This document shows, piece after piece, positions 8,496 through 16,413 of a stretch of DNA of 64,000 nucleotides. Both the position numbers and the translations under genes were made by a program. A model generated the notes under the pieces. The model saw only the letters and a program-made list of their open reading frames with translations. It was not told the DNA's origin and ran no database searches. Position 1 is the stretch's first letter. Each line of letters starts with the position of its first letter. Source of the stretch: Catenulispora sp. GP43 (lineage in GTDB: Bacteria > Actinomycetota > Actinomycetes > Streptomycetales > Catenulisporaceae); NCBI RefSeq assembly GCF_041260665.1, contig NZ_JBGCCT010000027.1, positions 1 to 64,000 on the forward strand, in the 5' to 3' direction.

Positions 8496-8707
8496 GCCTC
8501 TTTTCGTGCTTCGTACGCGGCGATGCCCCTGTCGAAGTCGCCTCGTGCGCCCATGGCGGTTAGCTTCTGCATCGCCTCAAGGCGCCTCAGCCTGGCTGCT
8601 GTCTCCTGTAGGGCCTTGTTGACGGTGTCCTTCTTCGTCGTCGTTCCCAGCAGCCTCATGGCCTCTGCCAGTGCGTCCTCGTCTAGATCGATTTGGGTGA
8701 GCGACAT
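8483..8707 (-). CDS. VapB-like antitoxin
   Basis: 74 residues. The start at 8707 is chosen because GGAGG lies 7 nt upstream; an upstream in-frame Met exists but lacks a site. The N-terminal ~40 residues (SLTQIDLDEDALAEAMRLL, then KKDTVNKALQE) form a ribbon-helix-helix DNA-binding domain of the VapB type. The C-terminus (~50-74, MGARGDFDRGIAAYEARKE) would wrap the toxin. Operator-like ATGTACAT palindromes lie just upstream, as expected for autoregulation. Confidence 0.88.
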   Translation of the reverse strand: MSLTQIDLDEDALAEAMRLLGTTTKKDTVNKALQETAARLRRLEAMQKLTAMGARGDFDRGIAAYEARKEAWHE

Positions 8708-8730
8708 GGGTTCGCCTCCGATCTGGTCGC

Positions 8731-8769
8731 ATGTACATGGCATGTGTCTCTAATGTACATCATGTACAT
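8731..8769. promoter_or_regulatory. Triple ATGTACAT palindrome, putative vapBC operator
   Basis: ATGTACAT occurs at 8731-8738, 8753-8760 and 8762-8769, with a partial GGCATGTG between. It begins 24 bp before the vapB start. Repeated short palindromes are the usual target of ribbon-helix-helix antitoxins. Confidence 0.6.
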
Positions 8770-8838
8770 GCCGCTGTCGGGCTCACGGGCAGGTGGGGTT
8801 GGACGGTGTGCCAGCTGGGCGAGTTCATACGCGGTGAC

Positions 8839-8857
8839 GGGCCCACTTTGGGCCCAC
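8839..8857 (+). repeat. GGCCCAC direct repeat, right copy
   Basis: GGGCCCACTTTGGGCCCAC, sharing 18 exact bases with 5192-5209. It lies in the 280-bp gene-free stretch between vapB and glnA, which also holds the operator and the right end of the element. Confidence 0.6.
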
Positions 8858-8962
8858 ATCACGAGAACATGAGAGATCCTCAGACGTATAGATACGCGTA
8901 TCGCCCCAGGTCAGCGGCTTGCCGACCTAGAGCGATACGAGGTGCTGCATATTCTTCAAACT

Positions 8963-8978
8963 GCGTTTCCGCAGGTCA
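8963..8978 (-). repeat. Inverted repeat, right copy
   Basis: GCGTTTCCGCAGGTCA, the exact reverse complement of 5159-5174. It sits 10 bp from the glnA-end core. Confidence 0.6.
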
Positions 8979-8987
8979 AGCCGCGTT

Positions 8988-10412
8988 CTAAATGTCGAAG
9001 TACAGCTCGAACTCGTGCGGCGTCGGCCGCAGGCGCACCGGGTCGACCTCGCGCTCGCGCTTGTAGGAGATCCACGTGTCGATCAGGTCCTGCGTGAACA
9101 CGCCGCCCTCGAGCAGGTAGCCGTGGTCGGCCTCCAGCGAGTCCAGCACCGCCGGCAGGCTGCCGGGCACCTGCGGGATCGAGGCGTGCTCGTCCGGCGG
9201 GAGCTCGTACAGGTCCTTGTCGACCGGGGCCATCGGCTCGATCTTGTTCTTCACGCCGTCCAGGCCGGCCATCATCATGGCCGAGAACGCCAGGTACGGG
9301 TTCGAGGACGGGTCCGGGCAGCGGAACTCGATGCGCTTGGCCTTCGGGTTCGAGCCGGTGATCGGGATGCGGATGCACGCCGAGCGGTTGCGCTGGGAGT
9401 AGACCAGGTTCACCGGGGCCTCGTAGCCGGGGACCAGGCGGCGGTAGCTGTTCACCGTCGGGTTGGTGAAGGCCAGCAGCGACGGGGCGTGCTTGAGCAG
9501 GCCGCCGATGTAGTGGCGGGCGGTGTCCGACAGGCCCGCGTAGCCGACCTCGTCGTAGAACAGCGGGGCGCCGTCCTTCCACAGGCTCTGGTGGCAGTGC
9601 ATGCCCGAGCCGTTGTCGCCGAAGACCGGCTTCGGCATGAAGGTGGCGGTCTTGCCTGCGTTCCAGGCGACGTTCTTGATGATGTACTTGAACAGCATCA
9701 GGTCGTCGGCGGCGGCCAGCAGGGTGTTGAACTTGTAGTTGATCTCCGCCTGGCCGGCCGAGCCGACCTCGTGGTGCTGGCGCTCGACGATCAGGCCGGA
9801 GTCGATGAGCGTGCGGCTCATGACCGCGCGCAGGTCCGTGTAGTGGTCGTTCGGGGCCACCGGGAAGTAGCCGCCCTTGACGCGCGGCTTGTATCCGCGG
9901 TTGCCGCCCTCCTCGGCGCGCCCGGTGTTCCAGAACGCGGCCTCGGCGTCGATGTGGTAGTAGCTCTCCTGCGGGCCGGAGGTGAAGCGCACGTCGTCGA
10001 AGACGTAGAACTCGGCCTCGGGGCCGAAGTAGCACGTGTCGGCGATGCCGGTGCCCTTCAGGTACGCCTCGGCCTTCTTGGCCACGTTGCGCGGGTCGCG
10101 GGAGTAGGCCTCACCGGTCAGCGGGTCGTGGATGAAGAAGTTGATGTTGAGGGTCTTCTCGGCGCGGAACGGGTCCAGGCGCGCGGTCGTCGGGTCGGGC
10201 AGCAGCTGCATGTCCGACTCGTGGATGGCCTGGAAGCCGCGGATCGAGGAGCCGTCGAAGGCCAGGCCGTGTGCGAAGACATCGGCGTCGAACGACTCGA
10301 CCGGCACCGTGAAGTGCTGCATCACACCGGGCAGGTCGCAGAACCGCACGTCGACGCTTTTCACGTCGTTGTCCCTGAGGTACTTGAGTACCTCGTCGGC
10401 GTTCGAGAACAT
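8988..10412 (-). CDS. glnA: Glutamine synthetase type I
   Basis: 474 residues, the normal length of GSI-beta enzymes. It condenses glutamate and ammonia to glutamine using ATP. Visible motifs are the N-terminal beta-grasp part ([14 protein letters not shown]), DGSSIRGF, the metal/substrate segment [37 protein letters not shown] and [10 protein letters not shown]. Tyr402 in KDLYELPP is the adenylylation site, so activity is probably also controlled by GlnE. AAAGGAG lies 7 nt upstream of the ATG. A GlnR box upstream indicates nitrogen control. Its last codons form the right boundary of the putative element. Confidence 0.98.
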   Translation of the reverse strand: MFSNADEVLKYLRDNDVKSVDVRFCDLPGVMQHFTVPVESFDADVFAHGLAFDGSSIRGFQAIHESDMQLLPDPTTARLDPFRAEKTLNINFFIHDPLTGEAYSRDPRNVAKKAEAYLKGTGIADTCYFGPEAEFYVFDDVRFTSGPQESYYHIDAEAAFWNTGRAEEGGNRGYKPRVKGGYFPVAPNDHYTDLRAVMSRTLIDSGLIVERQHHEVGSAGQAEINYKFNTLLAAADDLMLFKYIIKNVAWNAGKTATFMPKPVFGDNGSGMHCHQSLWKDGAPLFYDEVGYAGLSDTARHYIGGLLKHAPSLLAFTNPTVNSYRRLVPGYEAPVNLVYSQRNRSACIRIPITGSNPKAKRIEFRCPDPSSNPYLAFSAMMMAGLDGVKNKIEPMAPVDKDLYELPPDEHASIPQVPGSLPAVLDSLEADHGYLLEGGVFTQDLIDTWISYKREREVDPVRLRPTPHEFELYFDI

Positions 10413-10503
10413 CCACTACTCCTTTGAGTATTCTCACCGGCCGGAAGCCTCTCGCCACCGGGCCGGGACCCAACGGGCACTCCTGTGACCGTAGGACCGG
10501 GGG

Positions 10504-10541
10504 GTTTCCCGGCCGTGTCCCTTTTGTTTCCGGCGTGTTAC
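10504..10541 (-). promoter_or_regulatory. GlnR box upstream of glnA
   Basis: Read on the minus strand: GTAAC-N6-GAAAC-N6-GACAC-N6-GAAAC, i.e. two a-site/b-site pairs with exact 6-bp spacing. This matches the GlnR operator of actinomycetes (gTnAc-N6-GaAAc, repeated). It lies 92-129 bp upstream of the glnA start and also overlaps the divergent RDD gene's promoter region. Confidence 0.8.
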
Positions 10542-10650
10542 ACAGAGCCCGGCTCCCTCCAACTTACCGCGTGGGCAGGTCGGCACTGTGGGAGCGGGTC
10601 CGTCCGACGCGGTGGCGGACCTCGAACGGGTGCGGGGTACCGTGGACGCC

Positions 10651-11058
10651 ATGACCTCGTCCGACTATTCCGGCCATCGCTTTGGCCTCCCGCGCACCGG
10701 TCCGGGCTCGATGGCCTCGGTCGGCCGCCGGCTGGGTGCGCTGATGATCGACTGGGCCATCGCCTACGGGGCGGCCTACCTGCTGGTCGGCGACCGGCTC
10801 CTGCGCAACGGCCAGTTCGCGGCGCTGAGCGTGCTGGCCGTGATCTACCTGGTGGGGCTGGGGATCAGCGGCGCCACGCTGGGGATGTCGGTCCTGGGCC
10901 TGCGGGTCGGCTCCGACCAGGGCGGCCGGGCCTCGCTGTACGCGATCGGCATGCGCACCGTGCTGTTGTTCCTGGTCATCCCGCCGGTGGTCTGGGACGC
11001 GGACGGCCGCGGCCTGCACGACCGGATCGCGCGCACGATGATCGTCAGCACCCGCTAG
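10651..11058 (+). CDS. RDD-family membrane protein
   Basis: 135 residues from the ATG at 10651. The RDD signature MASVGRRLGALMIDWAIAYG is near residues 20-39, followed by two more hydrophobic segments (~57-75 and ~95-112) and a final DRIARTMIVSTR, where the last conserved Arg-Asp type residues lie. RDD proteins have about three membrane helices; transport or chaperone roles are proposed but not settled. An RDD gene next to glnA and DUF4191 is the normal actinomycete order. It is transcribed away from glnA. Confidence 0.88.
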   Translation: MTSSDYSGHRFGLPRTGPGSMASVGRRLGALMIDWAIAYGAAYLLVGDRLLRNGQFAALSVLAVIYLVGLGISGATLGMSVLGLRVGSDQGGRASLYAIGMRTVLLFLVIPPVVWDADGRGLHDRIARTMIVSTR

Positions 11059-11165
11059 TCCGTCCGCGCTACGGGCACCAGCCCTCCGCGCTACGGCCCC
11101 GGCCATCCGCGCTGCGAACGCCGACGTCCGCGCTGCGAACGTCCACAATCCGCGCCACGAACGCC

Positions 11166-11200
11166 GACGGCCCGCGACCGATCACCGGTCGCGGGCCGTC
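11166..11200. terminator. Bidirectional terminator hairpin
   Basis: A 15-bp perfect stem (11166-11180 with 11186-11200) and 5-nt loop ATCAC between the convergent RDD and DUF4191 genes. Upstream, 11075-11165 carries imperfect repeats of CCGCGCTACG/CCGCGCTGCG spaced 20-27 bp. Confidence 0.75.
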
Positions 11201-11256
11201 GTACGTTCCATGGCGTTTCGCCGGGGTTACATCCGGCTGAAGTGGCTTGCGACGAT

Positions 11257-11985
11257 TCAGCGCATCTGGCCCCGGGGCATCTTGCCGTTGCGCGGCATCG
11301 GGCCCTTCGGGATCGGCATGTTCGGCCCGACGGCCTTGAGCCGGTTCTGGTACTCCTGCACCTGCGCCGGACGCAGGTAGCCCTTGCCGGTGGCCGGCTT
11401 GAGCCGCATCACCGTCTTGTTCAGCTTGCCCAGCGGGACCATGCCCTCTTCGTCGCCGGCCACGATGTCCTGGCCGACCAGCGGCACATCCGGACCGAAC
11501 AGCCGGGTCAGGTGCCGGCGCTCCTCGGTGAACAGCGCCTTGAGCCGGTTCGGGTTGCCCTCGCCGACCAGGACGATGCCCGGGCGGCCGAGCACCCGGT
11601 GGATCATGTCCTGCTGCCGGTTGAAGCGCACGCCGGGGGTGACGTCCCAGCCGCGGCGCAGGGTGTCCAGCACCGAGGCCGCCGCGCCGGGCTGGTCCTT
11701 GATCGAGGAGTAGGCGGCACGCTGCGCCCGCCGCCCGAAGACGATCATCGCGGCCAGCACCGCGACCGGGATGCCGAAGATCCCGTAGAACACCGGGGAC
11801 CCGAGCAGGAAGCCCAGCCCCACGAACACCACCAGGGCGCCCACGGCCCAAGCGGCCAGAACCAGCGGAAGCTTGGGATCCTCCTTGCGGGTCATCCCGT
11901 AGACCTCGCGGATCTGCGTCAGCCGGCCCTTTTTCTTGGGCGCATCCCCGCCGGCGGGGGTCTTCGTCGTGGTGTCGCGTGCCAT
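11257..11985 (-). CDS. DUF4191 membrane protein
   Basis: 242 residues; the frame extends upstream but the family starts MARDTTTKTP at 11985. A basic N-terminus (KKKGRLTQIREVYGMTRKEDPKL) is followed by two membrane helices (~41-60 and ~62-82) and a soluble domain with PGIVLVGEGNPNRLKALFTEERRH (in part) and LVGQDIVAGDEEGMVPL. The last ~40 residues are proline and lysine rich. Family function unknown; it is conserved beside lipA and glnA across actinomycetes, suggesting a link to lipoate or envelope metabolism that is unproven. Confidence 0.88.
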   Translation of the reverse strand: MARDTTTKTPAGGDAPKKKGRLTQIREVYGMTRKEDPKLPLVLAAWAVGALVVFVGLGFLLGSPVFYGIFGIPVAVLAAMIVFGRRAQRAAYSSIKDQPGAAASVLDTLRRGWDVTPGVRFNRQQDMIHRVLGRPGIVLVGEGNPNRLKALFTEERRHLTRLFGPDVPLVGQDIVAGDEEGMVPLGKLNKTVMRLKPATGKGYLRPAQVQEYQNRLKAVGPNMPIPKGPMPRNGKMPRGQMR

Positions 11986-12047
11986 GCCACGCAGGATACG
12001 TGGTGCCCGCGTCCGGTGGTAAACCAGTTCGGGCTTATCGGTGCCGG

Positions 12048-12269
12048 TTACCGGCCGCGGACGCCCATCCTGGTGAGCGACTCGTGGGCCTCGGCGCGCA
12101 GCGCGGCCCGCTCCTGGCCCTCCAGCACGGCGGCGCGGGCGTTCGCCAGGGCGCCCCGCTGGCCGCCGGCCCGCAGGACCCGGCGTTCGAAGGTGAGCAT
12201 CATCGTGCGGACGGAGGACGTCGCGCTGGGGGTCGGGGGAGTGGCTGCGGAGGACGTTGCGGTGCTCAT
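12048..12269 (-). CDS. Small conserved-position protein between lipA and the DUF4191 gene
   Basis: 73 residues, MSTATSSAATPP at the N-terminus, then a basic helical region (LTFERRVLRAGGQRGALANARAAVLEG in pieces). GAGG is 8 nt upstream of the ATG. Streptomyces genomes also carry a small gene at this place between lipA and the DUF4191 gene; I infer that this is the counterpart from position, not from a clear sequence match. No domain recognised. Confidence 0.55.
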   Translation of the reverse strand: MSTATSSAATPPTPSATSSVRTMMLTFERRVLRAGGQRGALANARAAVLEGQERAALRAEAHESLTRMGVRGR

Positions 12270-12431
12270 TGCGGAACCTCGTCCAGAAGAAAAAGGCGGA
12301 CGTCGGGGAACGGAGCCGGTGGCGGGCCACCACCACTATCAGGTTTCTTTGTTACAGGGTCTGGTGTAGCCGGTCAAATCGTGGTAACGCGTTGCGCAAT
12401 GCTGGGCATTCCCCGCGCCCGGCATGCGAAA

Positions 12432-12460
12432 CGGCCCCGGTCCGACGTGGACCGGGGCCG
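12432..12460 (-). terminator. Terminator downstream of lipA
   Basis: CGGCCCCGGTCC/GGACCGGGGCCG, a 12-bp perfect stem with 5-nt loop. On the minus strand it is followed by TTTCG. It ends the lipB-lipA unit about 90 bp after the lipA stop. Confidence 0.7.
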
Positions 12461-12547
12461 CCTATAGCAACTCCCTAACAAACTTGCTGACGTGCCGCCC
12501 GCGAAGCCGGCCGAGTCGCCCCGGCCGATGCGGCGAACGTCACGCCG

Positions 12548-13507
12548 TCACGCCGGGACGCCGGCGCCGGCAGCCGCCGCCGCGCGCGCCTCGACGGCCT
12601 CCTTGTACAGCCGCCCGGCGCGGTACGAGGAGCGCACCAGCGGTCCGGACATGACCCCGAAGCCCATCTCGCGGGCCTCCTCGGCCAGCTCCACGAACTC
12701 CTCGGGCTTGACCCAGCGCATCACCGGGTGGTGCCGCGGGGACGGCCGCAGGTACTGGGTGATGGTCACCAGGTCGCAGCCCGCCTCGCGCAGGTCGGCC
12801 AGGGCCTGCGAGATCTCCTCGCGCTCCTCGCCCATGCCCAGGATCAGGTTGGACTTGGTGACCAGGCCGAAGTCGCGGGCCTGCCGGATGACGTCCAGCG
12901 AGCGCTCGTAGCGGAAGCCGGGGCGGATCTCCTTGAAGATGCGCGGCACGGTCTCGATGTTGTGCGCCAGCACCTCCGGACGGCTGCCGAAGACCTCGGC
13001 GAGGTGCTCGGGCTTGGCGTGGAAGTCCGGGATCAGCAGCTCGACGCCGCAGCCGGGCAGCATCGCGTGGATCTGGCGGACGGTCTCGGCGTACAGCCAG
13101 GCGCCCTCGTCCTCCAGGTCGTCGCGGGCCACGCCGGTGACGGTGGCGTACTTCAGGCCCATGGTCTGGACGGACTCGGCCACGCGGCGCGGCTCGTCCG
13201 TGTCGTAGGCCTTGGGCTTGCCGGTGTCGATCTGGCAGAAGTCGCAGCGCCGGGTGCACTGGTCGCCGCCGATGAGGAAGGTGGCCTCGCGGTCCTCCCA
13301 GCACTCATAGATGTTCGGACAGCCGGCCTCCTCGCACACCGTGTGCAGGCCCTCGCTGCGCACCAGGCTCTTCAGCCCGGTGTACTCCGGGCCCATCTTG
13401 GCGCGGGTCTTGATCCAGCTGGGTTTCTTCTCGATGGGGACGGCGCTGTTGCGGACCTCAAGCCGGAGCAGCTTGCGGCCTTCTGGTTCTGGGGTGACGG
13501 CCGTCAC
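12548..13507 (-). CDS. lipA: Lipoyl synthase
   Basis: 319 residues. A radical SAM enzyme that inserts two sulfurs into protein-bound octanoyl groups to make lipoyl cofactors of 2-oxoacid dehydrogenases and the glycine cleavage system. The radical-SAM cluster cysteines are Cys84, Cys88 and Cys91 (CTRRCDFC). The auxiliary, sacrificial cluster cysteines are Cys58, Cys63 and Cys69 ([12 protein letters not shown]), and the terminal RSSYRAG supplies its serine ligand. It lies 81 bp downstream of lipB, as usual. Confidence 0.98.
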   Translation of the reverse strand: MTAVTPEPEGRKLLRLEVRNSAVPIEKKPSWIKTRAKMGPEYTGLKSLVRSEGLHTVCEEAGCPNIYECWEDREATFLIGGDQCTRRCDFCQIDTGKPKAYDTDEPRRVAESVQTMGLKYATVTGVARDDLEDEGAWLYAETVRQIHAMLPGCGVELLIPDFHAKPEHLAEVFGSRPEVLAHNIETVPRIFKEIRPGFRYERSLDVIRQARDFGLVTKSNLILGMGEEREEISQALADLREAGCDLVTITQYLRPSPRHHPVMRWVKPEEFVELAEEAREMGFGVMSGPLVRSSYRAGRLYKEAVEARAAAAAGAGVPA

Positions 13508-13588
13508 TTCGAGTCTCCTTGCATTGAACGGCTACTGCCTGCCGCGTCGGGCTTATTCCTGCGATTACCAGCCTACGTGGCCGTCGGA

Positions 13589-14395
13589 CTATTCCTTGAC
13601 GGCCCCGACGAGTCCGAACGCCTCGGAAACCACGTCGTCCAGATGCCGTGCGACCAGCGGCGCGAACTCCTCGACGGTGACGTCCCGGCCGAGTTCGGCG
13701 GACAGCGAGGTGACCCCGGCGTTCCGGATGCCGCAGGGGATGATCTTGTCGAACCAGGCCAGGTCGACGTCGCAGTTCATGGCGAAGCCGTGCATGGTGA
13801 CGCCCTTGGCCACGCGCACGCCGATCTGCGCCAGCTTGCGGTCGGCCCTGCGCTGCCCGGCGTTGGACGGCGCGTACTCCGGCCCGGCCAGCCGCGGGTC
13901 GAACTCCTCGTCCTCGTCCACCGGGGCGCCGACGGTCTTCAGCTGGAGCTTCAGGCCGCCCAGATCCTCGCGCTCGATCTCCTCGCCGAGGATCCACACG
14001 CCGCTGCGGCCGTGGATCCGGGTGGTCTCCAGGCCCAGTTCGGCGCAGGCCCGGATCATCGCCTCCTCCAGCCGGCGCACGTGGCCGACCACGTCCATCG
14101 CCTCGGGCAGCCGCAGGATCGGGTAGCCGACCAGTTGGCCGGGGCCGTGGAAGGTGATGCGGCCGCCGCGGTCGACGTCGATGACCGGGGTGCCGTCGGT
14201 GGGGCGCTCCACCGGGGTCGTGCGGCGGCCGGCCGTGAACACCGGGGGGTGTTCCAACAGGATCAGCGTGTCGCCGATCTCGTCGGCGACCCGCCGGGCG
14301 TGGACGTCGCGCTGGAGATCCCAAGCGGCCAGATACGGAACGGCCTCCGCGCCGAAGCCGGCGCGGAGGACCGAGATACCACGTTCGTCAGACAC
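13589..14395 (-). CDS. lipB: Lipoyl(octanoyl) transferase
   Basis: 268 residues. It transfers octanoate from acyl-carrier protein to lipoyl domains, providing the substrate for lipA. Motifs: [29 protein letters not shown] (78-95), GVWILGEE and the catalytic Cys221 in [14 protein letters not shown], with the partner Lys in [13 protein letters not shown] stretch of ~35 residues at 150-186 (acidic, [15 protein letters not shown]) is an insertion relative to the compact enzyme, as seen in several actinomycetes. Confidence 0.97.
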   Translation of the reverse strand: MSDERGISVLRAGFGAEAVPYLAAWDLQRDVHARRVADEIGDTLILLEHPPVFTAGRRTTPVERPTDGTPVIDVDRGGRITFHGPGQLVGYPILRLPEAMDVVGHVRRLEEAMIRACAELGLETTRIHGRSGVWILGEEIEREDLGGLKLQLKTVGAPVDEDEEFDPRLAGPEYAPSNAGQRRADRKLAQIGVRVAKGVTMHGFAMNCDVDLAWFDKIIPCGIRNAGVTSLSAELGRDVTVEEFAPLVARHLDDVVSEAFGLVGAVKE

Positions 14396-14425
14396 CCCTC
14401 AAGGGTACGCCTGCTTATTACCGCC

Positions 14426-16210
14426 CTATTGGGCCGGCTGGGTGGCCAGCACGCCGAGCGTGACGTTGACCGTCGTGGAGGACCCGTTGCGGGTGTAGGT
14501 GATGGGGACGACGTCGCCGGGGCGGTGCGAACGCACCGCGGCCGCCACGTCCTGGTAGGAGTAGACCAGACGGTCGCCGATCTTGGTTATCACGTCGCCG
14601 GACTTCAGGCCCGCCTTGTCGGCCGGGCCGCCGGAGGCGACCTGCTCCACCTTGTAGCCGCCGGAGGTGCGGGTCGTGGTGTCGCTGCTGCCGGACTGCG
14701 CCACCCCGAGGGAGGCGATCTGCGCGGGCTTGCCCTGGGCCAGGGCGTCCACGATGGGCAGCGCTTCGGAGATCGGGATGGCGAAGCCCAGGCCGATGGA
14801 GCCGGCCTGCCCGCTGCTGCCGCCCAGGCCGCCGGAGTTCTGGCTGTTCGAGGCGATCGCGGAGTTGATGCCGATCACGTTGCCCTGCATGTCCACCAGC
14901 GGGCCGCCGGAGTTGCCGGGGTTGATCGCGGCGTCGGTCTGGACCGCGTCCAGGACCACCGTGCTGCCGTCCTCGGCCTGCGTCTCCACCGGACGGTTCA
15001 GGGCGCTGACGATGCCGGAGGTGACGGTGCTGGTCAGGCCCAGCGGCGAGCCGATGGCCACCACCTGCTGGCCCACCGCCAGGTTCTTGGAGTCGGCGAA
15101 GGAGGCCTTGGTCAGGCCGGACACGCCGTCGACCTTGATCACCGCGAGGTCGGCCAGCGGCTCGGTGCCGACGATGTGCGCGGTGGCGGTCCGGCCGTCG
15201 TTGAACGTGACGGTGATGGTCGCCGGGCCGCTGGAGGTGTTGCCGTTGCCGTTGCCGTTGCCGCCGCCGAACGGGTTCTGGTTCCCGTTCCCGTTGTTGT
15301 TGCCGTTCCCGTTGCCGTTGGAGCTGCCGTTGTTCTGGCTGGAGGTGTTCGCCGCGGCGACCACGTGGTTGTTCGTGACGATCAGGCCGTCCGAGCTGTA
15401 GATGATCCCGGTGCCCTCGTCGCCGCTGCCGTTGGCGGTGCTGACCTGGATGTCCACCACGCTCGGCATGACGGACGCGGCCACCTGGGTGACGCTGCCG
15501 GGGGTGTTCAGCGCGGTGTTGTTGGTGTTCAGCGGGGAGCGCGTGCTCGACGCCGCCGAGGAGGAGGAGCTGTTGTTGTCCTTGGCCGCGTAGGTGACCG
15601 CGGTGCCGATGCCGCCGCCGATCAGGCCGGCGATCAGGGCCACCGCGACCAGCATCTTGCCGCCGCTGAGCGAGGAGCGCTGGGCCGTGGCGGTGCCGCC
15701 GGGGGGCGTGTAGGGCGGGAAGCCGGTGCCGTCCGAGGGGGCGGCCCAGTTCGGCGGGGGCGTGGGGCCGGGGCCCAGGTGCGAGCCCATGCCGCCGGCC
15801 TGCTGCGCCTGCTGCGCCTGGGCCGTCGGGCCGAAGGCGGCGCCGGGCTGCGGCTGGGGCGCCTGCGGGCCGGGGCCGGCCGGGCCGACCGGGCCGGACT
15901 GCGCCTGATGCGCGGCGGCCGGGACCGCGGGCTGGACCAGGGTCTGGTCCGAGGGGCCGGCGGTCGGCTGGATCAGCGTCGGGTTCGTGTCCGCGGGGGC
16001 CTGCGGGGCCTGCGGAGCCGGCTGGGAGGCGACGGTCGGGGGGACCGCGTCCTGCTGCGGCGGCACCGTCTGGGGGTCCTGTGCCCCCGAGCCGCCGGAC
16101 GCGGCGGGGTTCGCGCCGAAGCTTTCGCTCACGTCCTGGTGCGCCGCTTCGGTGGCGCCGTTGTCGCCCAGGCCGCCGACGCCGCCTGCGTTGCTCGAGG
16201 GTTCGTTCAT
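14426..16210 (-). CDS. HtrA/PepD-type membrane-anchored serine protease
   Basis: 594 residues. Residues 1-180 are a Pro/Gln/Ala-rich disordered cytosolic region; ~186-208 is one membrane helix; the rest is extracytoplasmic. The trypsin-like domain has the triad His282 (TNNHVV), Asp354 (LADLAVI) and Ser434 (GNSGGP), and a PDZ domain follows at ~500-585 (GGPADKAGLKSGDVITKIG). A ~40-residue Asn/Gly-rich loop (290-328) is inserted between His and Asp. It lies downstream of mprA-mprB homologues, the arrangement of mycobacterial pepD, whose product degrades misfolded envelope proteins and modulates the sigma-E response. A lone TCTCAGCA half-site lies 33-40 bp upstream. Confidence 0.92.
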   Translation of the reverse strand: MNEPSSNAGGVGGLGDNGATEAAHQDVSESFGANPAASGGSGAQDPQTVPPQQDAVPPTVASQPAPQAPQAPADTNPTLIQPTAGPSDQTLVQPAVPAAAHQAQSGPVGPAGPGPQAPQPQPGAAFGPTAQAQQAQQAGGMGSHLGPGPTPPPNWAAPSDGTGFPPYTPPGGTATAQRSSLSGGKMLVAVALIAGLIGGGIGTAVTYAAKDNNSSSSSAASSTRSPLNTNNTALNTPGSVTQVAASVMPSVVDIQVSTANGSGDEGTGIIYSSDGLIVTNNHVVAAANTSSQNNGSSNGNGNGNNNGNGNQNPFGGGNGNGNGNTSSGPATITVTFNDGRTATAHIVGTEPLADLAVIKVDGVSGLTKASFADSKNLAVGQQVVAIGSPLGLTSTVTSGIVSALNRPVETQAEDGSTVVLDAVQTDAAINPGNSGGPLVDMQGNVIGINSAIASNSQNSGGLGGSSGQAGSIGLGFAIPISEALPIVDALAQGKPAQIASLGVAQSGSSDTTTRTSGGYKVEQVASGGPADKAGLKSGDVITKIGDRLVYSYQDVAAAVRSHRPGDVVPITYTRNGSSTTVNVTLGVLATQPAQ

Positions 16211-16413
16211 GAGGAGGAGCTTCGCCTGTTCACCTTAAATGCTGCTGAGACCCGGACAAGAGGTGACCGAAAAAGGGCCCTGGATCCCCTGTGTTTCCAC
16301 AGGGATGGGATCTGGCGCGTACCGACTTTATGCGGTACCTGCTTCCGGGACGGCATCAGGCGCGTCCTCCGCACAGCGGGAACGCGCCTGTGACCTGCTG
16401 GCTCGGCGTCCGG

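Larger units (their letters stand above)
5127..9002. mobile_element. Putative small integrated element next to glnA (no integrase seen)
   Basis: The segment is bounded on the right by the true 3' end of glnA (8988-9002) and on the left by a second copy of the same 3'-end sequence (5127-5141). Just inside each end is a 16-bp sequence present in inverted orientation (5159-5174 and 8963-8978), and an 18-bp GGCCCAC-type direct repeat (5192-5209 and 8840-8857). The cargo is accessory: a SUKH protein, two unknown proteins and a VapBC-like pair, inserted between glsB and the conserved glnA block. This is the structure left by site-specific integration into the 3' end of a gene. No recombinase gene is present, so the element is either a mobilisable cassette or decayed. 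Confidence 0.6.

Noticed and set aside
12270-12430. Possible GlnR site before the small gene (GTAAC-N3-GAAAC)
   Set aside because: Spacing of 3 instead of 6 bp and no second pair.
16284-16312. CCCTGTG-TTTC-CACAGGG inverted repeat
   Set aside because: Only 7 bp, no U-tract, and inside the mprB-pepD gap where read-through may be needed; kept out of the feature list.
12728-16393. A very long open frame (1221 codons) on the plus strand
   Set aside because: It is antisense to lipA, lipB and pepD; composition is that of a GC-rich shadow frame with no domain.
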